From JABFRZ01 sp036376275 (GTDB lineage: Bacteria; Planctomycetota; UBA1135; GCA-002686595): a DNA stretch of 64,000 nucleotides. The first letter of the stretch is position 1. Each line of letters begins with the position of its first letter. This document shows positions 16,278 to 23,835 of the stretch, piece after piece. A program made the translations under genes and the position numbers. The notes under the pieces are model-generated. The model saw nothing but the letters and a program-made list of their open reading frames with translations. It was not told the DNA's origin and made no database searches. The DNA is taken from the NCBI GenBank assembly GCA_036376275.1, contig DASVAP010000132.1, forward strand, positions 1 through 64,000. The letters run 5' to 3'.

Positions 16278-17399
16278 TCAGGCGGCGCGCCGCTCGGCCG
16301 TGCCGCCGGCGCGCTCCACGTAGGGGAAGCGGTCCTTGAGCGCGTTCAGGCGCGACTCGAAGAGCGTCCAGGAGAGCCAGGACACGACCAGGGTGAAGGC
16401 CAGGTAGACCGGGAAGCGCAGGAGCGGGTGCAGGCCGGCCAGGCCGACCCGGTCGAGGGCCAGCGCGAAGGCGTGGAACACGTACACGCCATAGCTGACC
16501 TTGCCGACGAAGGCCAGCGGGCGCGACTCGAGCAGGCCCGCCAGGAGGCCGCCGAAGCCCTGCGCCGCGCGCAGGACGAGCCAGGTGAAGAAGGGCCAGC
16601 GCGTGTAGACGACGAGCACCTCGAGCTGGGTCGCACCGTCGGCGTGCCCCTGACGCTGGATCCAGAGCCCCCACAGGAAGAGCGCACCGCCGCCGAGGCC
16701 CAGCGCGCGCCCGAAGCGTCCGCGCAGCACCTGCACGAGCCCGTCGCGTTCCACCAGCACCGCCGCCAGCGCCCCCGCCGCCAGGAGGTCGAGACACGAG
16801 GTCGTGACCATGCGCATCGCGTCGAAGGGCGCGCCCGCGGCGAACAGGAGCGCGCGCGAGAGCGGCCCGATCGCGATCGTGGCCACCACGACCGGCACCA
16901 GCGCGCGCCGCGGCACGCACAGGACGAGCCATGGCCACAGGAGGTAGAACTGCTCCTCGACCGCCAGCGACCAGAAGTGCGAGATCAGGGAGCCCGAGAG
17001 GGCCCCGCGCCACGCCCCCCACAGGTTGAAGGTGTAGGTCCACAGCGAGACGAGGATCCCCGGCTCGAGCGCCAGGGCCACGCTCGCCAGCGCCAGCACC
17101 GCGTAGTAGAGCGGGAAGATGCGCAGGAAGCGCCGCGCGTAGAAGCGCCGCGCCGTGAAGCCCACCGTCTGCGTCCCGGCCTCGATCGGACGCCGGCACG
17201 CGAGCAGGATGCCCGTGATCAGGAAGCCCGAGAGGACGAAGAAGAGGTCCACCCCGGTCGCGCCCCAGTTGATCCCGGCGTGGTAGCGGCGCGGCATCCA
17301 GTGGTGCCAGCACACGGAGAGGACCGCGATGGCCCGCAGGCCGTCGAGCTGCGGCAGGTGGCGCGCGGCGGGGGCGGCGCTCGGGGAGGGCGGAGCCAC
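16278..17399 (-). CDS. Acyltransferase 3 family (OafA/YrhL-like) membrane protein
   Basis: A polytopic membrane protein of 373 residues with the acyltransferase-3 N-terminal signature QLDGLRAIAVLSVCWHHW, then GVDLFFVLSGFLITGIL, and about ten membrane segments. Family members O-acetylate or O-acylate cell-surface sugars using the first-helix His and Arg residues (R in DGLRA and H in WHHW are present). Likely role: modification of a surface polysaccharide or glycolipid. It begins at GTG after a Pro/Ala-rich leader; no periplasmic SGNH domain is fused. It diverges from the sigma-factor gene. Confidence 0.9.
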   Translation of the reverse strand: MAPPSPSAAPAARHLPQLDGLRAIAVLSVCWHHWMPRRYHAGINWGATGVDLFFVLSGFLITGILLACRRPIEAGTQTVGFTARRFYARRFLRIFPLYYAVLALASVALALEPGILVSLWTYTFNLWGAWRGALSGSLISHFWSLAVEEQFYLLWPWLVLCVPRRALVPVVVATIAIGPLSRALLFAAGAPFDAMRMVTTSCLDLLAAGALAAVLVERDGLVQVLRGRFGRALGLGGGALFLWGLWIQRQGHADGATQLEVLVVYTRWPFFTWLVLRAAQGFGGLLAGLLESRPLAFVGKVSYGVYVFHAFALALDRVGLAGLHPLLRFPVYLAFTLVVSWLSWTLFESRLNALKDRFPYVERAGGTAERRAA

Positions 17400-17535
17400 G
17401 GGGGCCAGCCATCGGCCCCGCCGCCGCCGAAACTCAAGCGCCCGGGGCCCCGGGGATGGCCGCGGGTCCGGGCTGCGGCCGGCGGGGCCCCCGCGGGTCC
17501 TCCACCCCGCTCCGGCGCAGGGCGGGCGGAGCGCA

Positions 17536-17541
17536 TAGAAT
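17536..17541 (+). promoter_or_regulatory. TAGAAT -10-like box upstream of the membrane sigma-factor gene
   Basis: TAGAAT (5/6 to the -10 consensus) sits 85 bases before the ATG. No -35 match at 16-18 bases. The intervening leader contains a GGGGCG/CGCCCC hairpin. Confidence 0.4.
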
Positions 17542-17626
17542 CGAGGTAGAGAAAGGGGCGGTCGCCCCCAACGGCGCGGGCCTGGCCCGCATCCAGGCCC
17601 TGTGAAGGCGGCCGGACGCCTGCTCC

Positions 17627-20110
17627 ATGACCTACTCCCCCGTCACGCTGGAGAGCCTGCTCTCGCACCAGAACTGGGCCCTGCGCATGGCCCGGCGGCT
17701 GGTCCGCGAGGAGAGCGAGGCCGAGGACCTGGTGCAGCGCACCTGGATGGCGGCCCTGCGCCGCCCGCCCCAGAGCGCGATCGGAGCCAAGGCCTGGATC
17801 CGCAAGGTGATCCTGAACCTGGCCCGGGAACGACACCGGCGTAGCCAGGCCCGCGTGCGGCACGAGCCGGGCCCGGGTACGGAGCCCGCCAGCGAGGGCG
17901 GCGAGGCCTTCGAGTCGATCGCGCGCGACGAGATCCACCAGCTCCTGAGCGAGCGCCTGATGCAGCTCGCCGAGCCCTACCGGACCGTCGTCCTGCAGCG
18001 CTTCTACGAGGACCTGACCTCGGTCGAGATCGCCCAGCGCCTCGGCATCCCGGCCGGCACGGTGCGCTGGCGGCTGAAGATCGGGCTGGACCAGCTGCGC
18101 GGCGAGCTCGACCGGCGCTCCCATGGGGACCGCTCGCGCTGGGTCTCGGCGCTCCTCGCCTTCTCGCCGCCATCCGATCCGCCCCCGGCCACGGCCGCTG
18201 AGCCCACCGGACCGCTCGTCCCCGGCTCGGTGCTCCTGTGGGGCTCCCTGGCGGCGAGCGGCCTCCTGGGCTTCCTCCTGCTGCGCGGCGGCGACGAGCC
18301 CCGGGCCGAGCTGCGCGCCGCGGAGTCGAGCGTGGTCGAGCTCGACTCGGCCCGGTTCGAGACGCTCGCGCCCGGCTCGGCCGCGCAGCGCACGCCGCTC
18401 GGCGCGCCCTCCAGCGGCGCCCGGCCCCCGGCCGACGCCGTCGCTCCGCCGGCCGAGGGACTGGCGGTCCTGGTGGTGACCGAGGACGGTGAGCCCGTGC
18501 CCGAGGCCGGGATCCAGGTGGCCCTGGCCGGCCGCTACGAGCTGCGCACCCGCACGAACGCCGCGGGGCGCGCCTGGCTGGTGCCCGCGGCCAGCGACCT
18601 CGGCGCCTTCGGGCTCGAGGAAACGAGAGGACGGGTCTCGCTGCGGGCGCTCGCGCCCGGCCGCGCGCTCTCCGAGCTCGTGCACGCGGCCGCGCCCTTC
18701 ACGCCGGACCACGAGGTGCGCCTGACCGTGGGGGGGCCCGACCAGCGTCTGAAGGGCCGCGTGCGGAGCACCCGGGGCGAGGCCGTGCCGGACGCTCTGA
18801 TCGCCTGGCTCGTGCCGCACGATCCGGTCGAGCTGCGCCCCGCCGGCGACTTCGCGACGTCCTCGTACCTGACCACCACCAGTGACGAGCACGGAGCCTT
18901 CGAGCTGCCGAACACCGCGGGACGGGGCGGGGTCGTGGCCTGCTTCGCGCCGGGCTTCGCGCTGAGGTCCCAGAACTTCGAGTCCTTCCCGGCCAGCGGG
19001 ATCGAGATCGTGCTCGAGCGCGGCGCGACCATCGTCGGCACGGTCCGCCATCCGGACGGGAGCCCGGCGGCCGGCGTGTCCGTCACGCTCGAGTCGATCT
19101 GCAAGACCGAGAAGTGGTCGACCGGCCTGCCCGGTTACGACGCGCGCCGGCGCGGCTTCTTCGAGGGGACCCGCACCGACGCCCTGGGCCGCTACCGGAT
19201 CGAGGCCGTGTCGGCCCAGGGACGGCGCCGCACGCTCTGGGCGGTCCACGAGGAGAGCGGGCACATGGCGACGACGACCCTGCGCCTCGAGCAGGACGAG
19301 CAGGTGCTCGTGTGGGACGCCGACCTCGACGAGCATCCCCGGCTCGAGCTCGAAGTGGTGGACGCGGACGGCCGGCCGCTCTCCGGGCTGCTCGCCCACG
19401 TTCGCCGTCAGCACGAGGGCGACTGGTGGACCCGCCGGCTCCTGACCGACGAGGCGGGACGCATCCGCATCCTCGACTGCCCCGCGGAGACCCTGTTCCT
19501 CGACTTCTTCGAGCCGCCGGGGGGCACGGCCTCGCTCGGCTGGAAGCGGCTCGCGCCCAGCTCGGAGGTGCAGCGCGTCGTGCTCGACTCGCGCCGCGGG
19601 ATCATGCTCACCGGTCGCGTGCTGAGCTCGTCCGGCGTCGCGGAGACGGGCGGCACGCTGGCGGCCATCTCGCTGGAGACGAGCCAGGAGACGATCCTCG
19701 CGCGCGACGGAGAGGGCCGCTTCGAGCAGCAACTGCCGCCCGGCTGGTACTGCCTCGTCCTGCGCTCCGAGCAGAGCGCCGGGCGCCTGGCGCGCTTCGT
19801 CGCGCGCGCCGGCTCGCGCATGGACCTGGGCGACCTGCTCCTGCCGGAGCTCGGCTCCCTGCGCCTCGAGGGCTCCATGGACGCCGCGGGCAACCCGTCC
19901 TCCTACGCGCTGTACAAGATCGAGGACGAGGGCCAGCCACGCGAGTCGCTGATGCTCGCCCAGGACTGGGTCCGCGACGGGGTGTCGCTGCGGATGTTCC
20001 CCGGTCGCTACCGGCTGATCCTGAACCCGGGCTCGGGCGCTCCGCCCGAGGAGCACGTGCTGGAAGTGCACTCCAGCAGCGAGACGCGCTTCGACCTGGC
20101 GGCTCGCTGA
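17627..20110 (+). CDS. ECF sigma factor fused to a transmembrane helix and a large exterior Ig/carboxypeptidase-regulatory-like domain
   Basis: An 827-residue chain. Residues 8-73 are sigma region 2 (EAEDLVQRTWMAALRRP, AKAWIRKVILNLARERHRR). Residues 104-163 are sigma region 4 with a helix-turn-helix (TSVEIAQRLGIPAGTVRWRL). After a Pro-rich linker comes one membrane helix (about 199-220), then some 600 residues of beta-rich repeats of the carboxypeptidase-regulatory-like type (GLAVLVVTEDGEPVPEAGIQ, GRVRSTRGEAVPDALI, GTVRHPDGSPAAGVSV). The sigma part must be cytoplasmic and the rest exterior, a single-chain signal transducer. ECF proteins with C-terminal extensions are known in planctomycetes; how they release or use the tethered sigma part is unresolved. 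No anti-sigma gene is adjacent. Confidence 0.9.
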   Translation: MTYSPVTLESLLSHQNWALRMARRLVREESEAEDLVQRTWMAALRRPPQSAIGAKAWIRKVILNLARERHRRSQARVRHEPGPGTEPASEGGEAFESIARDEIHQLLSERLMQLAEPYRTVVLQRFYEDLTSVEIAQRLGIPAGTVRWRLKIGLDQLRGELDRRSHGDRSRWVSALLAFSPPSDPPPATAAEPTGPLVPGSVLLWGSLAASGLLGFLLLRGGDEPRAELRAAESSVVELDSARFETLAPGSAAQRTPLGAPSSGARPPADAVAPPAEGLAVLVVTEDGEPVPEAGIQVALAGRYELRTRTNAAGRAWLVPAASDLGAFGLEETRGRVSLRALAPGRALSELVHAAAPFTPDHEVRLTVGGPDQRLKGRVRSTRGEAVPDALIAWLVPHDPVELRPAGDFATSSYLTTTSDEHGAFELPNTAGRGGVVACFAPGFALRSQNFESFPASGIEIVLERGATIVGTVRHPDGSPAAGVSVTLESICKTEKWSTGLPGYDARRRGFFEGTRTDALGRYRIEAVSAQGRRRTLWAVHEESGHMATTTLRLEQDEQVLVWDADLDEHPRLELEVVDADGRPLSGLLAHVRRQHEGDWWTRRLLTDEAGRIRILDCPAETLFLDFFEPPGGTASLGWKRLAPSSEVQRVVLDSRRGIMLTGRVLSSSGVAETGGTLAAISLETSQETILARDGEGRFEQQLPPGWYCLVLRSEQSAGRLARFVARAGSRMDLGDLLLPELGSLRLEGSMDAAGNPSSYALYKIEDEGQPRESLMLAQDWVRDGVSLRMFPGRYRLILNPGSGAPPEEHVLEVHSSSETRFDLAAR

Positions 20111-20119
20111 CCGCCGGGC

Positions 20120-22105
20120 TCACTTGCCCGGCGCCGCGAGGCGGACCGGACCCGGTCCCGTGATCGCCTGCCGGACCGTCGCGCCGCCGGGGAAGCGCGC
20201 CTCGAGCTCGCGCAGCGGGTTGTCGCGTGGCGAGGCCAGCCACACCTCGCCGAAGGCCTGCGCCAGGTGCCCGCGCTGGCAGGAGCCGGCGCGCACGGCC
20301 TGGACCGTGCCGTCGGCGTAGCGGGCGCGCAGGAGCGCGCCCACCGGCGCGCGGCCCGGCCCGGCGAGGTCGACGCGCAGCCACTCGCCGCGCAGCTCGC
20401 TCTGGTTGCGCAGCAGGACGAGCTCGCCGGAGGCCAGCACGACGTCCACGCGCCCGTCGCCGTCCGCGTCGCAGGCGGTGCCGACGGGCGCGGAGGCTCC
20501 GCGCAATCCCGCGCCCGGCGCGACGCGCGCGAAGCGCCCGCGCTCGTTGCGCAGGACCTGCAGGGTCGGCCCCAGGCAGACGAGGTCGAGCCAGCCGTCC
20601 GCGTCGAGGTCGGTCCCGATCGCCTGGGTCACGCCCGCGAGCCCGGCCAGGCCCGCCTCGGCCCCAGCGCTGGCGAAGCGCGCGCCCTCGGCCCGGAAGA
20701 GGTGCGCAGCCGCCGCGCTGCCCCAGCCGGTGACGAGCAGGTCGAGGTCGCCGTCGCGGTCGAAGTCCAGGAGCTCGAGGTCGTGCAGGTCGATGCCGGG
20801 CGAGGAGCCGCGGGCGCCGTCCCCGCCCTCCTCCGGCTCCTGCTCCCCGTCCACCAGGTCCGAGCGCGGGAGGACGAGCCCCAGGGCGGCCGCCTCCAGG
20901 GCCTCGAAGCGCCGCCCGCCGTCGCTCGCCAGGCACCCCAGGCCCGAGCCCGCGTCCAGCGTGATCAGGTCCTCGTCGCCGTCGCCGTCGAGGTCGAGGA
21001 AGGCGAAGGCATCGGCCCCGGACAGGGCCAGGCCCAGCTCGGTCGCGCGGTCGGTCGCCTGCGCGAGCTCGGCGTCGAAGGCCAGCAGGCGGTTGGGCGA
21101 GGCCTTGTTGCCCACGTAGAGCTCGAGCCGCCCGTCGCCCTCCAGGTCGACCCACTGGACGCTGCGCCCGCGTGCGTGGTTGCGCGGCAGCTCGCGGCGC
21201 GCGTAGCTCGGGCGCGCGCCGCCCTCGGCCACAAGCAGGTCGTCGCGCTTGCCGTCCTGGGGCGGCTGCAGGAGCCCGCGCAGCGCGCCGCGCACGAGCA
21301 CGAGATCGGGCAGCGGGCTGCCGGCCACGTCGACCCAGGCCACGCCGTGCGGGTCGCGCCCCCACAGCTCGAGCGGGCCCTCGTGGCGCACGAGCTCGGG
21401 CCCGACGAAGAGCGGGATGGGCACGCCCTCGACGGCGCCCTCTACTGGGCCCCCGCTTGGGCCCTCGATCCTGGCCTTGACCTGCAGGCCGACGTCCGCC
21501 GTGCGCAGGAAGGCGTGCTCGACCACCTTGCGCGGCCCGTGACGACCCGTGCCCGGCTGGGGCCCGCTCGCGCTCCACAGCGGCACGCGCAGCACGCGCT
21601 CGTCGCGCAGCTCGTAGTGGCTCGCCTGCCGGCCCTGCAGACGCGACACCGGGCGCGAGAACTCGAGCACGAGGGTCGCCGGGCCCGTGGTCGGGAGCGG
21701 CCCGACGAGGGCCACGAACCAGAGCGAGGCCTCGTCCGAGTGCCACAGGTAGATGCCCGGCTCCGCGCGCTGCGTGATCCTCTCCAGCATCGACCAGCGC
21801 TCGCCGTCCAGCAACGGTGCCGCCGCCTGCTCCGGCAGCGACCAGCCGCGCGGGTCGGCCGTGAAGCGCCCGCCCTCGTTGAGGAGCAGCGCCGGCGGCG
21901 CGAAGACGTGCCAGTTCACGAGCAGGTCCGCATCGCCGTCGAGGTCCGCGTCGCCGGCGAGGATCGTGAAGGCCTCGCCCGTGGGCGGCCGCGGCACGCC
22001 CTCGAAGGGGCTGCGGTCCAGGGCGAACGCGAGGGCCGGCTGCGCCTCTTCGCCTGGCGTACAGGCCTGCAGCGAGAGCGAGAGGAGCAGCAGCGCGGCC
22101 AGCAC
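20120..22105 (-). CDS. FG-GAP/ASPIC lipoprotein
   Basis: Lipoprotein of 661 residues starting at GTG, 5 bases after the stop of the DUF1028 gene. Signal LAALLLLSLSLQAC has an acceptable lipobox. Asp-rich propeller loops are visible (DADLDGDADL, DLEGDGRLE, DLDGDGDEDL, DFDRDGDLDL, DLDADGWLDL, DADGDGRVDV). The C-terminus resembles the ASPIC/UnbV domain (VGALLRARYADGTVQAVRAG, QRGHLAQAFGEVWLASP). Same broad family as the protein at the window's left end, but lipid-anchored and with a different N-terminal region. Probably translated from one message with the DUF1028 protein. Function unknown. Confidence 0.85.
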   Translation of the reverse strand: MLAALLLLSLSLQACTPGEEAQPALAFALDRSPFEGVPRPPTGEAFTILAGDADLDGDADLLVNWHVFAPPALLLNEGGRFTADPRGWSLPEQAAAPLLDGERWSMLERITQRAEPGIYLWHSDEASLWFVALVGPLPTTGPATLVLEFSRPVSRLQGRQASHYELRDERVLRVPLWSASGPQPGTGRHGPRKVVEHAFLRTADVGLQVKARIEGPSGGPVEGAVEGVPIPLFVGPELVRHEGPLELWGRDPHGVAWVDVAGSPLPDLVLVRGALRGLLQPPQDGKRDDLLVAEGGARPSYARRELPRNHARGRSVQWVDLEGDGRLELYVGNKASPNRLLAFDAELAQATDRATELGLALSGADAFAFLDLDGDGDEDLITLDAGSGLGCLASDGGRRFEALEAAALGLVLPRSDLVDGEQEPEEGGDGARGSSPGIDLHDLELLDFDRDGDLDLLVTGWGSAAAAHLFRAEGARFASAGAEAGLAGLAGVTQAIGTDLDADGWLDLVCLGPTLQVLRNERGRFARVAPGAGLRGASAPVGTACDADGDGRVDVVLASGELVLLRNQSELRGEWLRVDLAGPGRAPVGALLRARYADGTVQAVRAGSCQRGHLAQAFGEVWLASPRDNPLRELEARFPGGATVRQAITGPGPVRLAAPGK

Positions 22106-22110
22106 GCGGA

Positions 22111-23637
22111 TCAGGGCACGACCGCGAAGCTCACCGCGCCGGTCACGGCCGCGCGCCGGCCGTCGGAGAGCAGCGCGGCCCACCAGAGCCGGCGCCCGAT
22201 CAGACCGACCAGGGCGCCGGGCGGAGCGTGGAAGGCGCCCTCGGCGCGGCCCGCGGCGTCCAGCGTCCCGAGCATCCCGGGCAGGAGCCGTGCGTCGCCC
22301 GCGTGCTGGAGCGCGAGCTGGAACCAGCGGTCCTGCACCAGCGGCACCGTTCCGAAGGGCGGGAGGCGCGAGGGCGGGGCCGTGGCGGCGCTGGCCAGGA
22401 TCACGTAGCGCGCGCCGGGGAAGTCGGGGCGCGCGAGCAAGAAGGGCGCGCTGCCCCCGGCCGAGGCCGAGAGCTCGTCCACGCCGACGTGCAGCGCCGC
22501 GGGGGGCTCGGAGCGCAGCTCGAGGTAGGGGTGGAGCGTGGCGCGCACGAGCTCGTCCTCGGCGCGGATCACGAGGCGCTCGGTGCCGACGCGCGTGGTC
22601 GAGTAGAGCGCGAAGCGGTAGCGCCCGTCGCCGAGGTCGAGCACCGGCCCGACCTCCGCCAGGGGCCGGCCGGTCGCGGGCTCGACCGTCACGCGCGCCC
22701 CGCCGCGCCGCAGGGGCACGCCCTCGAGATCGACGAGCTGCACGGTGACGCTGCGCTTGGTGCGCCCGTCGGCCGGGATGGAGTCGGGCGCGTCGACCGT
22801 CGAGAGCAGGCCGTCCGGCCGCCCGGCGCGCTCGGCTCGCCACTGCGCGTACAGGTCGACGAGCTGGTCCACCGGATCGGGCGAGTTCATGCTCGCGTCC
22901 GCGCCGCGGATGTTCAGGCGCAGGTGGAAGCGGCCCTGCGAGCAGTCGTTGCCGCTCGGCTGCGCGCAGGGCGGCACCTCGTCGCCGATGCGCGCGACGA
23001 CCACGAAGCCGACGTGGGCCGACTTCTCGAAGCTGGCCGGCGGCGCGCCGCAGCGGTCGGGCCGCCCGAAGTCGCAGGAGCAGCGCCCGTCGCCGCCCAG
23101 CTCGCGCGCCGCCACCATCGCGGCCATCAGCCGCTGCGAGAGGTCGCCACGCGCCGTCAGCAGCGCGGTCTCGGCGGCCGTCACGACCTCGACGCCCGCC
23201 AGCACGTTGCCCTGGATCGCGTAGGCGAGGTCGCCCACCTCCCCCACCACGCCGGCCTTGGCGCGCCCGACCGTGCGCCCCGTGAAGGTCACCGGGGCGC
23301 CCGGATAGAGCGCGACGATCCCGGTCTGGAGCTGGGCCACCGAGGGCTCGGCCGCCTGGACCAGGACCAGGATGTCCGCCGGGGACAGGCCCATCCGGAA
23401 GCCCGCGGTCATCGCCAGCAGGTCGGAGGAGTCGCCCGAGGCCTGGATCACGCCCGCGCCGACGCCCGGCACGAGCGTGGGCAGCCCGGACAGCAGGTTG
23501 ATGCGCTGGATGCAGGTCGCGGCGCCTACGGCGACCTCGCCCGTGCGCCGGTCGACGACCACGATCGACCAGGTGGCGCGCGCCGGCGCGACCAGCAGGG
23601 CCGCGAAGAGGGAGGCCAGGAGGGCACGGCGCAGCAT
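22111..23637 (-). CDS. DUF1028 family secreted protein (Ntn-hydrolase-like)
   Basis: A 508-residue exported protein. The signal peptide (RRALLASLFAALLVAPARA) is followed by the DUF1028 start ATWSIVVVDRRTGEVAVGAATC and GLPTLVPGVGAGVIQASG. DUF1028 is predicted to adopt an N-terminal-nucleophile hydrolase fold, with the residue after signal cleavage (Ala-Thr here) of interest. No substrate is established. The extension beyond residue 270 holds beta-sandwich-like segments (RSVTVQLVDLEGVPLRRGGARV) of the invasin/Ig type. The ATG lies 6 bases from a TACACT box, so leaderless initiation is likely. It overlaps nothing and is followed at 5 bases by the ASPIC lipoprotein gene. Confidence 0.82.
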   Translation of the reverse strand: MLRRALLASLFAALLVAPARATWSIVVVDRRTGEVAVGAATCIQRINLLSGLPTLVPGVGAGVIQASGDSSDLLAMTAGFRMGLSPADILVLVQAAEPSVAQLQTGIVALYPGAPVTFTGRTVGRAKAGVVGEVGDLAYAIQGNVLAGVEVVTAAETALLTARGDLSQRLMAAMVAARELGGDGRCSCDFGRPDRCGAPPASFEKSAHVGFVVVARIGDEVPPCAQPSGNDCSQGRFHLRLNIRGADASMNSPDPVDQLVDLYAQWRAERAGRPDGLLSTVDAPDSIPADGRTKRSVTVQLVDLEGVPLRRGGARVTVEPATGRPLAEVGPVLDLGDGRYRFALYSTTRVGTERLVIRAEDELVRATLHPYLELRSEPPAALHVGVDELSASAGGSAPFLLARPDFPGARYVILASAATAPPSRLPPFGTVPLVQDRWFQLALQHAGDARLLPGMLGTLDAAGRAEGAFHAPPGALVGLIGRRLWWAALLSDGRRAAVTGAVSFAVVP

Positions 23638-23643
23638 GCCCCA

Positions 23644-23649
23644 AGTGTA
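23644..23649 (-). promoter_or_regulatory. TACACT -10 box, probable leaderless promoter
   Basis: TACACT on the reverse strand ends 6 bases before the DUF1028 start codon. An R3 copy begins immediately upstream. Confidence 0.5.
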
Positions 23650-23650
23650 C

Positions 23651-23688
23651 CCGGGACCGCCGGGCTCCAGCCCGGCCCTAGGACCGCC
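23651..23688. repeat. R3 palindromic element, partial copy
   Basis: GGGACCGCCGGGCTCCAGCC and the following CGG form a near-perfect dyad (GCCGGGCT/AGCCCGGC). A second GGACCGCC lies at the far end. Confidence 0.55.
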
Positions 23689-23703
23689 ATGCCAAAGCGT
23701 GGC

Positions 23704-23772
23704 TCCGCTCTTTCCTCCCTCGCCTTCTTGCTGCGCGTCTCCGCGTCCGTCCTCCGGGACTCCGCGTTTGGC
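23704..23772. repeat. R2 interspersed repeat, degenerate single arm
   Basis: GCGCGTCTCCGCGTCCGTCC and CTCCGCG units resemble the left arms of the other R2 copies. The right arm is reduced to GAGAGAAGAG. Confidence 0.6.
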
Positions 23773-23834
23773 CGAGAGAAGAGCCGGGCCGGAGCCCGGC
23801 GGCCCCGGGGCCTCGCTGGAGCGTGGCGTCCCGG
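23773..23834. repeat. R3 palindromic element abutting a stop codon
   Basis: GCCGGGC-CGGA-GCCCGGC dyad followed by the R3 core GCTGGAGCGTGGCGTCCCGG. It ends one base before the metalloprotease stop codon. Confidence 0.65.
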
Positions 23835-23835
23835 G

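Noticed and set aside
20120..23644. One 1174-codon reverse-strand gene covering the ASPIC and DUF1028 region
   Set aside because: The upstream half is the shadow of the DUF1028 gene. The real second gene begins with its own lipoprotein signal 5 bases after the DUF1028 stop.
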